Below are positions 1 through 7,765 of a stretch of DNA of 45,376 nt, piece by piece. The notes under the pieces were generated by a model. That model was given only the letters and a program-made list of their open reading frames with translations. It did no database searches and was not told where the DNA came from. Numbering within the stretch: position 1 is the first letter of the stretch; each line of letters begins with the position of its first letter. The position numbers and the translations under genes are program-made. Source of the stretch: Pseudanabaena biceps PCC 7429 (GTDB taxonomy: Bacteria > Cyanobacteriota > Cyanobacteriia > Pseudanabaenales > Pseudanabaenaceae); contig NZ_ALWB01000010.1 of NCBI RefSeq assembly GCF_000332215.1, forward strand, positions 1 through 45,376, written 5' to 3'.

Positions 1-76
1 TTTCATCTACTTTAGGCAGTTTGTATCTCTTTTACTCTGCCTTTTTTTCCTTTTTTAGTCTAAACTCCAGTAAATG

Positions 77-180
77 AACGTCAGTTCGGGTTAAGCTGGC
101 AAATTTTAAAAGTTAAAAAGTAAAAGCCTTGCTACGCAAGGCTTTTACTTTTTAACTTTGATAAAGGGTTTGCGGCTTTA
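77..180. repeat. Partial family C foldback element
   Basis: The left part carries the family C end (AACGTCAGTTCGGGTTAAGC) also found near 7740-7765 and 40395-40420 in the opposite orientation. Inside it is a perfect 22-bp stem (111-132 with 136-157) with a TAC loop, giving the tip GC-TAC-GC. The other end is degenerate: only a fragment similar to the first C hairpin (AAAGGGTTTGCGG) remains near 163-176. It may also act as a transcription end for the Crp/Fnr gene, which reads towards it. Confidence 0.7.
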
Positions 181-216
181 AAAAGAAAAAAGCGATCGCA
201 AGGCAATCTGTAGATT

Positions 217-900
217 TTAACGAAAAGTAGCTAACTGCGACATTTGTTTTTCATTGGCGATACTCATTACCTGTCGCTTAGGATCGACTACGATCCAACC
301 CTTTTCCTTGAGTTTATCCAATACTTTAGTCGTATCTTCAGGGCTAACTTCAGATAAATCAGCAATATCTTGCACAGGAATATTGAAAATATCAATTCCC
401 GACTCATTCTTATTCCCATAAGCATCAGCTAATCCAGTCAAAACCGTAGCAATTCTGACCGCAGGCACTTGCTGGCGCAATTGGGTACGCTGATTAGTTT
501 TGCGTAGTCGGCGTACCATTAATTGCAACATCCGATGATGCAATTGTGGATCTTTGAACAGAAACTGAATAAACTTCTGGGCGGGAATACTCAGAACGCG
601 CACGGGCGTAAAAGCGACTACATCCGTAGAGCGAGGTGATTCATCTAAAATCGCCATTTCTCCAAAAAAGTCGCCGTTGCCAAGTATCGCTAGTGTTGTC
701 GCATCCTGACTTCTTAAGAATCTAACCTTTAACCAGCCTGAAAGAATGAAATATACAGCATTGCCCCAAGCATCCTCCATTAGCACAGCCCTTCCTGAAG
801 GATAGTCGCGTTCTACTGCTTCAGCGAGGAGCCATTCCAAAGTTTCAGCGCTAGCAGCGTCAAATAATGGAAAAAGCTCTTTGAAGATATCCGTTTGCAT
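217..900 (-). CDS. Crp/Fnr-family transcriptional regulator with cyclic nucleotide-binding domain
   Basis: A 227-residue cytoplasmic regulator of Crp/Fnr size. Residues about 12-115 form the cyclic nucleotide-binding beta-barrel, with the phosphate-binding stretch FGEMAILDESPRSTD (79-93). It contains the Glu and the Arg-Ser pair typical of proteins that can bind cAMP or a similar ligand. Residues about 125-140 look like the long dimer helix, and 173-215 a winged helix-turn-helix DNA-binding domain. There is no cysteine cluster for an Fe-S centre, so an FNR-type oxygen sensor is unlikely. It lies 77 bp downstream of fabI in the same direction and could be cotranscribed with it. The target genes cannot be read from the sequence. 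Confidence 0.88.
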   Translation of the reverse strand: MQTDIFKELFPLFDAASAETLEWLLAEAVERDYPSGRAVLMEDAWGNAVYFILSGWLKVRFLRSQDATTLAILGNGDFFGEMAILDESPRSTDVVAFTPVRVLSIPAQKFIQFLFKDPQLHHRMLQLMVRRLRKTNQRTQLRQQVPAVRIATVLTGLADAYGNKNESGIDIFNIPVQDIADLSEVSPEDTTKVLDKLKEKGWIVVDPKRQVMSIANEKQMSQLATFR

Positions 901-977
901 GGGAATTTTTTAAAAGACTGAATCTTGTAAGCAAGAGATGAGCGATCGCCATTGTTAGCTACTAAAGTTACGGGGAA

Positions 978-1763
978 TTAAACACCCATAACCTCATAGC
1001 CAGAATCTACATAGATAATTTGCCCAGTTATGGCACTGGATAAATCGCTACCCAAAAAAGCTGCGGCATTGCCCACATCTTCCGTTGTAACGAGGCGACG
1101 TAAAGGGGAACTTTCTTCATAATGATGTAACATTTTGTGAATATCACCGATCGCCGAAGAAGCAAGCGTGCGAATTGTGCCCGAAGAGATGCCGTTGACC
1201 CGAATATTGTCAGGTCCCATATCTGAAGCTAAATAACGCACATTCATTTCCAGAGCTGCTTTGGCTATTCCCATCACATTATAATTAGGAATAACCTTGA
1301 CACCGCCAATGTAGGTGAGGGTGATTACGCTACCACCATTTTTCATTAAAGGTCTGGCGGCGCGGCATAGGTGGATTAAGGAATAAGCGCTTACATCCAA
1401 AGCTAACTGAAATCCCGCACGGGATATATCGGTAAAACTTCCAGATAAATCTTCTTTATTTGCAAATGCCAGACAATGCACCAGAATATCAATTTTTTCC
1501 CATTTTTCGGCAACGGCGGTAAAAAGATCGTCAACCTGAGCATCATCCTGAACATTGCAAGGTAACAAGAAGTCTGGTGCTAAGGGCTCGGTCAACTCGG
1601 CAACTTTACCTTTATTGCGATCACGATCGTCTGGTAAATAGGTGATACCGAGCTTAGCACCAGCCTGATGTAACTTCTGGGCAATACCCCAAGCGATCGA
1701 ACGATTGTTGGCAATCCCAGTCACAAGAGCGGTTTTCCCACTCAAATCTAACAAACCCGTCAT
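978..1763 (-). CDS. Enoyl-[acyl-carrier-protein] reductase (NADH), FabI
   Basis: A 261-residue short-chain dehydrogenase fold that catalyses the last reduction of each fatty acid elongation cycle (type II FAS, cytoplasm). The N-terminal nucleotide-binding stretch reads GIANNRSIAWGIA (16-28), the FabI variant of the Gly-rich loop. The catalytic Tyr and Lys are in YNVMGIAKAA (Tyr161, Lys168; Y-x6-K spacing), which separates FabI from ordinary SDRs with Y-x3-K. The length is normal for FabI. It precedes the Crp/Fnr gene on the same strand. Other lipid genes in the window (accD, fabZ) are far away. Confidence 0.95.
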   Translation of the reverse strand: MTGLLDLSGKTALVTGIANNRSIAWGIAQKLHQAGAKLGITYLPDDRDRNKGKVAELTEPLAPDFLLPCNVQDDAQVDDLFTAVAEKWEKIDILVHCLAFANKEDLSGSFTDISRAGFQLALDVSAYSLIHLCRAARPLMKNGGSVITLTYIGGVKVIPNYNVMGIAKAALEMNVRYLASDMGPDNIRVNGISSGTIRTLASSAIGDIHKMLHHYEESSPLRRLVTTEDVGNAAAFLGSDLSSAITGQIIYVDSGYEVMGV

Positions 1764-1815
1764 GTATATTTCCTAACGTGAACCCAGCATAAACAAGCTT
1801 TATTTAAAGCTTACA

Positions 1816-2091
1816 TTAAAAGCCCATACTCGCGCTTGTTGCTAAAGGCGCAAGGGCTCTTTGAAGAAAACTGAGTGCCAGAAAAGCCAACATTGGCGAA
1901 AAATCCATGCCCCCAAGTGGCGGGATAATCGAGCGAAATATATTGAGGTAGGGATCGGTAATCTGACTAAGGGCGGCAAAGGGCTGGTTGTACCAATCAA
2001 TATTGGGAAACCAAGTTAGCAACACCCGAATAAACAGTAAGCCTAGGTAGATCGAGATAAAAGTGCTGACTGAACTAATAATAACTGCCAT
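1816..2091 (-). CDS. YggT family membrane protein
   Basis: A 91-residue protein with two hydrophobic segments (about 5-25 and 63-85) around the conserved loop TWFPNIDWYNQPF and the PYLNIFRSIIPP motif of the YggT (YCF19-like) family. In cyanobacteria and chloroplasts relatives are linked to membrane organisation, cytochrome assembly and nucleoid or division phenotypes; the biochemical role is unsettled. The gene ends 52 bp upstream of fabI on the same strand, so the two may be cotranscribed. Confidence 0.85.
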   Translation of the reverse strand: MAVIISSVSTFISIYLGLLFIRVLLTWFPNIDWYNQPFAALSQITDPYLNIFRSIIPPLGGMDFSPMLAFLALSFLQRALAPLATSASMGF

Positions 2092-2205
2092 AGGATGTGG
2101 TGAGGTTGTAGGTGGGGATGTAGAACAATGAGAATGAATTAGTAATGAATATAAAAATAGCTACCATTATTCTACTGAATAGAGCAGAAATCAGGATTAC
2201 GATCG

Positions 2206-2523
2206 TTACTTATCATCGCCATTTATATCTCGCAATGATTCAAGCGATGTTTGCTTGCGACCATTTTTCCCTTCAGCCGTAGCCAATTCTTGGCTAACTG
2301 AGTCGATCGCTGCATTCAATTGGGCAATTTTCTTTTCGAGGTTGCGACGGGCAAATTCGCTAGAAGTCTGAGGCTTGTCTAGGATTCTCTCGCCATCGGA
2401 TTGGCGATTCAGCATCTCATCTTCTGGCTCACTGAGTTTAATTGCCACCAATGCTCCAACTACGCCGCCTATGGCAGCCCCGAAGAGAAAGCCTCCCCAA
2501 AAATTACCTGAATTATCTGCCAT
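2206..2523 (-). CDS. Small membrane-anchored coiled-coil protein (YtxH-like)
   Basis: A 105-residue protein. Residues about 9-30 form one glycine- and alanine-rich hydrophobic segment (FWGGFLFGAAIGGVVGALVA), followed by a charged helical region (50-90) with heptad-like spacing. The arrangement resembles YtxH/gas-vesicle-like small membrane proteins conserved in cyanobacteria, but I cannot assign a function. The downstream yggT gene starts 114 bp after its stop on the same strand. The start is the ATG before ADNSGNF, the only one giving a complete N-terminus. Confidence 0.72.
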   Translation of the reverse strand: MADNSGNFWGGFLFGAAIGGVVGALVAIKLSEPEDEMLNRQSDGERILDKPQTSSEFARRNLEKKIAQLNAAIDSVSQELATAEGKNGRKQTSLESLRDINGDDK

Positions 2524-2620
2524 AGCTTTGCCTGCCTTAACGATCTCAACAACCTTGAATATTGTTTAAACAATGCTTAAACAGTAGGACTTTTGGCACA
2601 TCATATCATTTTGACTGGCG

Positions 2621-2730
2621 TTATAGCGATGGGCATAATTAAAACCTAGAATCAAAACCTGTAGCGCACGCGGCGCGTGCGCTACAGGTTTTGATTCTAG
2701 GTTTTATATTTAATTGCGCCTAGCGACTTA
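2621..2730. repeat. Family A foldback element
   Basis: The ends resemble other family A copies (GGGCATAATTAAAACC on the left; ATTTAATTGCGCCTAGCGAC on the right). The core is an essentially perfect 31-bp stem (2641-2671 with 2675-2705) with a GGC loop and a GC-rich tip. No reading frame or transposase is associated. It sits upstream of the coiled-coil gene that starts at 2523. Confidence 0.8.
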
Positions 2731-2747
2731 ACATCTAAATGATCTAA

Positions 2748-2843
2748 TTTCAAGTTAAGAAATGGCTAGCCATTTCTTAACTTGAAAACCCTTACTAGGT
2801 TTAGTTTTTAATTCACAAAAGTGTGACAACACTTTTGTGAATT
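2748..2843. repeat. Family D two-hairpin element
   Basis: A perfect 40-bp palindrome (2748-2787, centre GGCTAGCC) is followed by a conserved linker (AAAACCCTTACTAGGTTTAG) and a second hairpin (2810-2824 with 2829-2843, loop GACA). The same two-hairpin-plus-linker plan recurs at 7504-7601, 11905-11990 and 30013-30104. It lies between two family A elements in the 434-bp spacer 2524-2957, which otherwise holds no gene. Confidence 0.78.
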
Positions 2844-2848
2844 AGTAC

Positions 2849-2952
2849 TAAGTATCTAGGTGCAATCAAATATAAAAGAACAAAAGCCGTAGCGTACGCT
2901 GCGCGTGCGTTATGGCTTTTGGGGCTGGGTTTTAATTATGCCCAACTACTTA
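2849..2952. repeat. Family A foldback element abutting the DUF928 stop
   Basis: The ends are TAAGTATCTAGGTGCAAT and TTTTAATTATGCCCAACTAC followed by TTA, both family A. The core hairpin (about 2882-2920) is imperfect. The element ends 5 bp from the stop codon of the DUF928 gene (TTA at 2958-2960), so it could serve as that gene's transcription terminator. Confidence 0.75.
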
Positions 2953-2957
2953 TTCAC

Positions 2958-3767
2958 TTATTGCAGAATTTTAGGATACAAGACAATAGCGATCGCCTTT
3001 TGGGTCTCTTCCAGCGTATGTATCAACGTCGTTAAACTGCTCTGTCTTTCTTTGCTAAAAGCAGTGTTATCCTTCATTCCCACTTTTAATAAATCATTGC
3101 GTTCGGCACGCGCCACTTCATCTTGAGGATTTTGAGATAACCAATTGGTATAGGTATCAATCGCATCATACCAATATGCATTTTTTACATAGATCCTTGC
3201 CTTTTCCAGATCGTTTTGGGCTGAGGCAATTTCTTTTAACCGCACTGTATCGTCATCGCGACGAATCGTGGTACTGACATTAATTAGATTGTTTGGCGAT
3301 TCTAGACGAATCTGTAATCGATAGATTTTTCCTTTGACAAGTTCGGGAGCATTCTCAGGCAATGTTAATTTATATAGCCCTGAATCTTCACCCTTTCCCA
3401 AGGCTGTGAAAATTGATTTTGAGGATATTTCATTGCCATCACGCAAAAATACAGTTATTTTGAACGGAATTTTAGCCGCAACATTAGGAACGATAGCTGA
3501 TTCAGATGAAGAATTGTCGGAGGCGATCGTCGGAGGTGCAATATACCAGTAAAATGTCGGACGAGCCGCCACAGTCCTTGCCCCATCTTCAGGAACGAGC
3601 ATTGTTATTTGTGGTAAATTACCCCTAGTTGCCCCACCAGTACCTGCGGATTTTGACAAGCCTAAGCCATACTGGGCAAAGGCTGAAGGCACAAAGATCG
3701 TTGAGCCTGCAAGAGCAGCTACCGTAATTGTACCAAGCGCAATCTTTTTGATCCCAGATAAAATCAT
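2958..3767 (-). CDS. Secreted DUF928 domain protein
   Basis: A 269-residue protein with a clear signal peptide (about 1-31: KK start, hydrophobic core, cleavage after PSAFA). The mature part opens with a Gly/Ser/Thr-rich stretch, then a PTFYWYIAP segment and a beta-rich region typical of DUF928. A helical C-terminal part with WYDAIDTYTNWLSQNPQD (around 200-220) resembles a TPR-like helix pair. DUF928 proteins are common in filamentous cyanobacteria, often next to CHAT or TPR proteins; their function is unknown. Here the gene stands alone, with a repeat right after the stop. Confidence 0.8.
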   Translation of the reverse strand: MILSGIKKIALGTITVAALAGSTIFVPSAFAQYGLGLSKSAGTGGATRGNLPQITMLVPEDGARTVAARPTFYWYIAPPTIASDNSSSESAIVPNVAAKIPFKITVFLRDGNEISSKSIFTALGKGEDSGLYKLTLPENAPELVKGKIYRLQIRLESPNNLINVSTTIRRDDDTVRLKEIASAQNDLEKARIYVKNAYWYDAIDTYTNWLSQNPQDEVARAERNDLLKVGMKDNTAFSKERQSSLTTLIHTLEETQKAIAIVLYPKILQ

Positions 3768-3959
3768 TGTTGAATAATCCTAGTTGAATGATCCTAGTTA
3801 CTTTTCTCAGTTTTCCCAGTTTTGTATAGAGTACCCACCCTATTAAAAACTGATTCTAATTAACTGATTCTAATTTTCAGATCGAATAATTGTCCTCAGA
3901 AGTTCCCAAACTAGTCAAACTTTAATATTTTAGAAACATTTCATATCTTTGAATCTAAA

Positions 3960-4029
3960 TTAACCTCAGTTTGGGTTAAGCTAGCAAATTTAAAAATCCC
4001 AAAAGTAAATTATCCCGAACTCATGTTAA
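3960..4029. repeat. Minimal family C element with no hairpins
   Basis: Both family C ends are present (TTAACCTCAGTTTGGGTTAA at the left, TATCCCGAACTCATGTTAA at the right), but the two internal hairpins seen at 7652-7730 and 40286-40371 are missing. Only about 30 bp, including CCCAAAAGTAAA, separate the ends. It looks like an internal deletion derivative that kept its terminal inverted repeats. Confidence 0.7.
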
Positions 4030-4165
4030 TTAGCTGGGCATAATTAAAACCCAGAATCAAAACCTGTAGCGCAAGCTGCGTGTGCGCTACAGGTTTTGGG
4101 GTTTGATATTTAATTGCGCCTAGCTACTTAGGACACTTGGGGACAGCTCTTGGCGACAGCTATAG
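4026..4165. repeat. Family A foldback element followed by a family B end
   Basis: The left end is TAGCTGGGCATAATTAAAAC and the right end ATATTTAATTGCGCCTAGCT, both family A. The core stem pairs 4058-4073 with 4083-4098. Immediately after it comes a stretch (about 4129-4165) ending in TTGGCGACAGCTATA, the right end of family B, with no B core. The two ends are adjacent and suggest insertion of one element beside or into another. Confidence 0.7.
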
Positions 4166-5021
4166 ATGCTTTGCTACCCAGTGGGTTAACGATGCCTTTT
4201 TGACTTCAGCGTTATTAATTATTCTTAGTTCTTGAATTTCTATATATTTTATGGTTAGTAGTTACAGAATTTTGCGTAGCTACTACTAATTTTGATCTCT
4301 ATAAAATAGTTCACAATCAAATCTCGATAGATTACTTTCATGGCATCAAGGTAACTAGATGGGGCTCGTTCGTTTTAATGTTTGACTTCATCCAAATGAG
4401 TGATTGCATTTTGCGACTTTCCTCTCACAATAAAGATTAGTAGTCTATGCGATCGCACAAATGCAGTTTTTGCGACAATTAATCCTAGTCTTCACCCATA
4501 GAATTTATTACTCGTAAGGATCGGCTTAATTAACTTTCTTAAACAAAATTAAAGATAAAAAAAAGCCCACACAGGGAATAATTACTTTGGTGTTGGTGTT
4601 GAGAAATTCACACGTAAGCAAAAGTTTATAGTTAATTCTAAAGAAGTAATTATAGGGAACCTCTGGTTTCTAACATTCGTCTTTTGCATTCTAGCAGTCA
4701 GTCTAATCAAGTATGGCATTCATCTCTATCAGCTAAGACTGTTCTGATTTTGGATGTGACTTAACCATCACAATTCAAGTTTAGCGATCCGAGATTCAGT
4801 TTTCCTTTCTCATTTTTCTGCCAAATTGACATCTAAATAACCTCTCTAAAAATAATCCCTCTAAAGAATAGTAGTCTTGGAAACTTTCTAAATCCAAACT
4901 AGGGCTTACATACGTAATTTTATTATCGATTGATTCTTTTGAGGATGTCTAGATTTTAGGAATGGCTTCTATCGGTAAGGCTTTGTAGTCATATCAATAA
5001 CAATTAGGTGAGCAACTTGAT

Positions 5022-5125
5022 AATTTAAAAGAGCAATTTAATAGGCAATTTAAAAGATCAATTTAATAGGTGTAAATACTTAGTCAAAATTCAAGTCAAA
5101 ATTCGCACCAAAATTCAAGTCAAAA
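5022..5125. repeat. Two short direct repeats in the sigma factor leader region
   Basis: A 24-bp unit, AATTTAAAAGANCAATTTAA plus TAGG, occurs twice (5022-5045, 5047-5070) with one difference. A second unit, CAAAATTCAAGTCAAAA, occurs twice (5085-5101, 5109-5125). Both pairs lie just upstream of the likely promoter at 5164 and could be regulator-binding repeats; this is inference. Confidence 0.6.
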
Positions 5126-5163
5126 CCCAACTAAATCTTGAGATAGATAGTAATATCCACCCT

Positions 5164-5193
5164 TTGACTTTTTTAGTTAATTTGTAATAATAT
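5164..5193 (+). promoter_or_regulatory. Likely promoter of the group 2 sigma factor gene
   Basis: A TTGACT box (5164-5169) and a TAATAT box (5188-5193) are separated by 18 bp, a good match to a housekeeping-type promoter. Transcription would begin near 5200 and leave a leader of about 220 nt before the ATG at 5420. The long leader leaves room for post-transcriptional control. Confidence 0.5.
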
Positions 5194-5419
5194 GTAACTC
5201 CAGACGCAAGAGATTAAAAGGTTAACCCTGTATTATACAAATCAACCTTGGAGCATTTGACGCATTTATAGACCGAATTTATAAAACTTAAAGATTATGA
5301 TTTTTAGCTATTAAGCTATTAGGTTTAAATTTTAAAGTTATGAGGTCTTCTTTGTTTCAGACTTCTAGTCTTGGAGAAGCACTCTTGAAAACGCTTAGTT
5401 TAAAAATTTGAGGAGCGAT

Positions 5420-6430
5420 ATGTCTGAAGAACCATTGACCCAACCCACACCAAAGACAGTGGATAGGCAAGCTAACAAGCAGGTCGGTCTGTCTGCTGAC
5501 ATGGTTCGCACGTATTTGCATGAAATTGGCAAAATCCCTCTACTCAGCAATGAGGAGGAGATTGTGTACGGTAAGCAAGTGCAGCAGATGATGTTACTGT
5601 TTGAGGTGCAAGAAAAAATTGCCCATAACAGCGATCGCTTACCAACTGAGCAAGAGTGGGCGGAAGCGGTTGGTCTTGAGCCAGAGATTTTGCATAGCAA
5701 TATTCGGATTGGGACAAGAGCTAAACGCAAAATGATTGAGGCGAATCTCCGCCTAGTTGTCTCCGTTGCGAAGAAATATCAAAAGCGGAACTTAGAACTT
5801 CTGGACTTAGTACAGGAAGGAACTCTTGGATTAGAACGTGCTGTAGATAAATTCGACCCAACTAAAGGCTTTAAATTCTCTACCTATGCCTATTGGTGGA
5901 TTCGTCAAGCGATTACCCGCGCGATCGCTCAGCAAGCGCGAACAATTCGCTTACCAGTGCATATTACCGAAAAGCTTAACAAGATCAAAAAAGCCCAACG
6001 TCAACTGTCACAGGATCTAGGACGAGTTGCCACTGTAGCGGAAATCGCCCATGAGTTGAAGATAAAAACCGATCAAGTTCGTGAATGTTTATCGTTATCG
6101 CGGCAGCCCATTTCCCTTGACCTGCGCATTGGTGATAACCAAGATACTGAGCTTGCTGAGCTTTTAGAAGATACTGGACGTTCTCCTGATAACTATGTCG
6201 AGCGAGAGTCTCTACGCACCGATATTCAAAGCTTACTCAAGGAATTGCCTGAAAAGCAGCGCCAAGTCATGGTGTTACGCTATGGCTTAGAAGATGGTCA
6301 AGAGATGTCCCTCGCTAGTATTAGTAAGCGCATGGATCTCAGTCGTGAGCAGGTAAGGCAATTAGAACGCCAAGCGATGGATTATCTCCGTAAACGGAAA
6401 GCCCGTATGCAGGAATATTTAGCTAGCTAA
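5420..6430 (+). CDS. RNA polymerase sigma factor, RpoD-like group 2
   Basis: A 336-residue sigma-70 protein that directs RNA polymerase to a promoter subset. Region 1.2 spans about 24-60 (VRTYLHEIGKIPLL), region 2 about 100-172 with the -10 recognition stretch FSTYAYWWIRQAITRAI, region 3 about 175-250 and region 4 about 268-330 with an HTH (LASISKRMDLSREQVRQLE). It lacks the long acidic N-terminus of the principal sigma and matches cyanobacterial group 2 factors (SigB/C/D/E size). I cannot fix the subgroup. The ATG at 5420 is preferred over an in-frame TTG at 5408 because GAGGAG lies just upstream. A strong terminator follows. Group 2 factors usually respond to light, nutrient or heat stress. 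Confidence 0.93.
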   Translation: MSEEPLTQPTPKTVDRQANKQVGLSADMVRTYLHEIGKIPLLSNEEEIVYGKQVQQMMLLFEVQEKIAHNSDRLPTEQEWAEAVGLEPEILHSNIRIGTRAKRKMIEANLRLVVSVAKKYQKRNLELLDLVQEGTLGLERAVDKFDPTKGFKFSTYAYWWIRQAITRAIAQQARTIRLPVHITEKLNKIKKAQRQLSQDLGRVATVAEIAHELKIKTDQVRECLSLSRQPISLDLRIGDNQDTELAELLEDTGRSPDNYVERESLRTDIQSLLKELPEKQRQVMVLRYGLEDGQEMSLASISKRMDLSREQVRQLERQAMDYLRKRKARMQEYLAS

Positions 6431-6439
6431 AAAACCAAC

Positions 6440-6464
6440 AGAGGAGATGCATTGCGTCTCCTCT
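6440..6464 (+). terminator. Rho-independent terminator after the sigma factor gene
   Basis: A 10-bp stem (GAGGAGATGC with GCGTCTCCTC, one G-T pair, ATT loop) followed by a short T-rich stretch, 10 bp after the stop codon. Confidence 0.7.
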
Positions 6465-6565
6465 TTCCATATGTATAGAGAAATTGTTTGGTTTGGGATC
6501 TCTAAAAATTTGCAATAATCTATTGTTAGTTCTTCGATACCCACTCACCAAATTTACAAACCTCT

Positions 6566-6916
6566 ATGCCGCTCAAATCTACAACCCGTCATATTCAGAT
6601 TTATGCTGCCATCATTGAAGAGCAGAATGATGAACTGATCGACAGCGAGAATATGCTTACATTAGATGTCGATCCTGATAATGAGCTGAACTGGACAGAG
6701 GCGGCTCTCCAAAAGGTGTATCGCAAGTTCGATCTGTTAGTGGCTGACTATAAAGGGGCTGACCTGACTGATTACAATTTGCGACGGATTGGTTCTGATC
6801 TAGAGCATTTTGTGCGATCGCTATTGCAGGAGGGTGAAGTTACCTATAATCTCAATCACCGATCGCTTAACTACAGCATGGGCTTACCTCAGATTATTAA
6901 TACCGAAGCCCAATAG
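6566..6916 (+). CDS. NAD(P)H-quinone oxidoreductase subunit M, NdhM
   Basis: A 116-residue subunit of the cyanobacterial NDH-1 complex, which moves electrons from reduced ferredoxin to plastoquinone at the thylakoid membrane. The opening LKSTTRHIQIYAA, the LTLDVDPDNELNW block, ALQKVYRKFD and YNLRRIGSDLEHFVRSLL, and the ending LNYSMGLPQ are all NdhM signatures. It has no membrane segment, as expected for a peripheral oxygenic-photosynthesis-specific subunit. It lies between the sigma factor and a DUF2996 gene on the same strand. Confidence 0.93.
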   Translation: MPLKSTTRHIQIYAAIIEEQNDELIDSENMLTLDVDPDNELNWTEAALQKVYRKFDLLVADYKGADLTDYNLRRIGSDLEHFVRSLLQEGEVTYNLNHRSLNYSMGLPQIINTEAQ

Positions 6917-6979
6917 TGGGCATGGTATTGCTGACTCTCATCTCTCCCAATTATTTTGCAATGCAATATTTTCAAAACT

Positions 6980-7387
6980 ATGTCTGAAACCGTACCAACC
7001 TCTGAAGAGCCCAAGGTAAAACCTGCCGCTAAGCCTAAAGCTGAAAAGCCCCCTGCGATCGAGGAGTTACCCTTTGAAGAATTTATCAATATTCACTACC
7101 TGCCAGCTTTAACCAAAGCCTTTGGTAAAAATGGAGTCACGGATTTGCAGTTGGAGTTTGCTAATTTTCAAGTGCGTGGAACTTGGGCGCAAGGCTTACG
7201 CCAGTTTACAGTTTATTTTTCTAAAGCAGATCTTAATGCTCAGAAGGCTTTTTCCTGTGCTGATGCTGGGCGATCACCTAGTACAATCGAGCCGTTTTTG
7301 ATCGATGAGCGTAAGGCTCCTTTAGATTTATTGGTATTTGGTGTAATTCAGCGTCTAACCGCTCAGAAATGGCTACAACCAAATTAA
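6980..7387 (+). CDS. DUF2996 family protein (cyanobacterial)
   Basis: A 135-residue protein. The N-terminal 30 residues are Lys/Pro/Ala-rich and probably disordered; the rest matches the DUF2996 pattern (EFINIHYLPALTKAFGKNG, then QFTVYFSKADLNAQKAFS and FLIDERKAPLDLLVFGVIQR). No catalytic motif is recognisable and its role is unknown. The ATG at 6980 is preferred to an in-frame upstream TTG at 6956 because homologues begin with a short Lys/Pro-rich tail and the extra residues (QCNIFK) are atypical. It starts 63 bp after ndhM and may share its transcript. Confidence 0.82.
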   Translation: MSETVPTSEEPKVKPAAKPKAEKPPAIEELPFEEFINIHYLPALTKAFGKNGVTDLQLEFANFQVRGTWAQGLRQFTVYFSKADLNAQKAFSCADAGRSPSTIEPFLIDERKAPLDLLVFGVIQRLTAQKWLQPN

Positions 7388-7398
7388 ATTCCCTCAGT

Positions 7399-7503
7399 TA
7401 TAGCTACAGTCACTTGACTTAACCCCAAGAATTGAATGGCGGTGCTTCGCGCCGCCATTCAATTCTTGGGGTTTATGTCCTATTACACTTGGCGACAGCT
7501 ATA
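7399..7503. repeat. Family B foldback element
   Basis: It starts TATAGCT and ends AGCTATA, with the right-end block TTGGCGACAGCTATA found at 4165 and, varied, at 20784 and 36334. The core is a 25-bp stem with one wobble pair (7421-7445 with 7449-7473), loop TTC and tip GC-TTC-GC. It begins 12 bp after the DUF2996 stop codon and could double as a terminator. Confidence 0.8.
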
Positions 7504-7605
7504 ATACCAATCCCCAAAATGGCGTTGCCATTTTGGGAATCTCAAAACCTTACTGGGTTTGTTTTTTAATTCACTGAAGCGTTGGCTCACTTCAGTGAAT
7601 TGTTA
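7504..7605. repeat. Family D two-hairpin element
   Basis: The first hairpin pairs 7513-7523 with 7527-7537 (tip GGC-GTT-GCC). After the linker CAAAACCTTACTGGGTTTG a second hairpin pairs 7568-7579 with 7590-7601. A family A end fragment (TTAATTATGCCCAGTAA) follows at about 7606-7624. Elements B, D and C lie head to tail, so the 375-bp spacer 7388-7762 is almost entirely repeats. Confidence 0.78.
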
Positions 7606-7623
7606 TTAATTATGCCCAGTAAT

Positions 7624-7765
7624 TAACGTGAGTTCGGGATGATTTGAAACTGGCTTTGAGAGAGGGTTTGCTACACAAACCCTTTCTCAAAGCCCAAAAG
7701 TAAAAGCCTTGCGGCTTTTACTTTTGGGCTTTTAAAATTTACCAGCTTAACCCGAACTCACGTTA
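7624..7765. repeat. Complete family C composite element (142 bp)
   Basis: The terminal inverted repeats are TAACGTGAGTTCGGG and CCCGAACTCACGTTA, a perfect 15-bp match. Inside are two hairpins sharing arm sequence: 7652-7670 with 7676-7694 (one mismatch) and 7691-7708 with 7713-7730 (perfect, TTGC loop). The right end TTA (7763-7765) is also the stop codon of the minus-strand gene that begins at 8554. Confidence 0.85.

Larger units (their letters stand above)
3768..5419. other. 1.65 kb spacer without a convincing gene
   Basis: An AT-rich region between the divergent DUF928 and sigma factor genes. It contains a 70-bp mini family C element (3960-4029), a family A element joined to a family B end (4026-4165), two short direct repeats (5022-5070 and 5085-5125) and a likely sigma factor promoter (5164-5193). 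Stop codons are frequent in all frames, and I see no credible small ORF with a ribosome site, no tRNA fold and no known small RNA. A small imperfect hairpin with TTAGTAGT and ACTACTAA arms lies near 4254-4291. Confidence 0.7.

Noticed and set aside
2905-3126. Plus-strand open frame of 73 codons
   Set aside because: It crosses a family A repeat and lies antisense to the DUF928 gene; the protein has no signature and no ribosome site.
3768-5419. tRNA or known cyanobacterial small RNA (such as Yfr1) in the long spacer
   Set aside because: I found no cloverleaf and no Yfr1 core motif (ACTCCTCACAC).
5408-5419. TTG start for the sigma factor
   Set aside because: The ATG at 5420 has GAGGAG directly upstream; the TTG lies before that site and would add only four residues.
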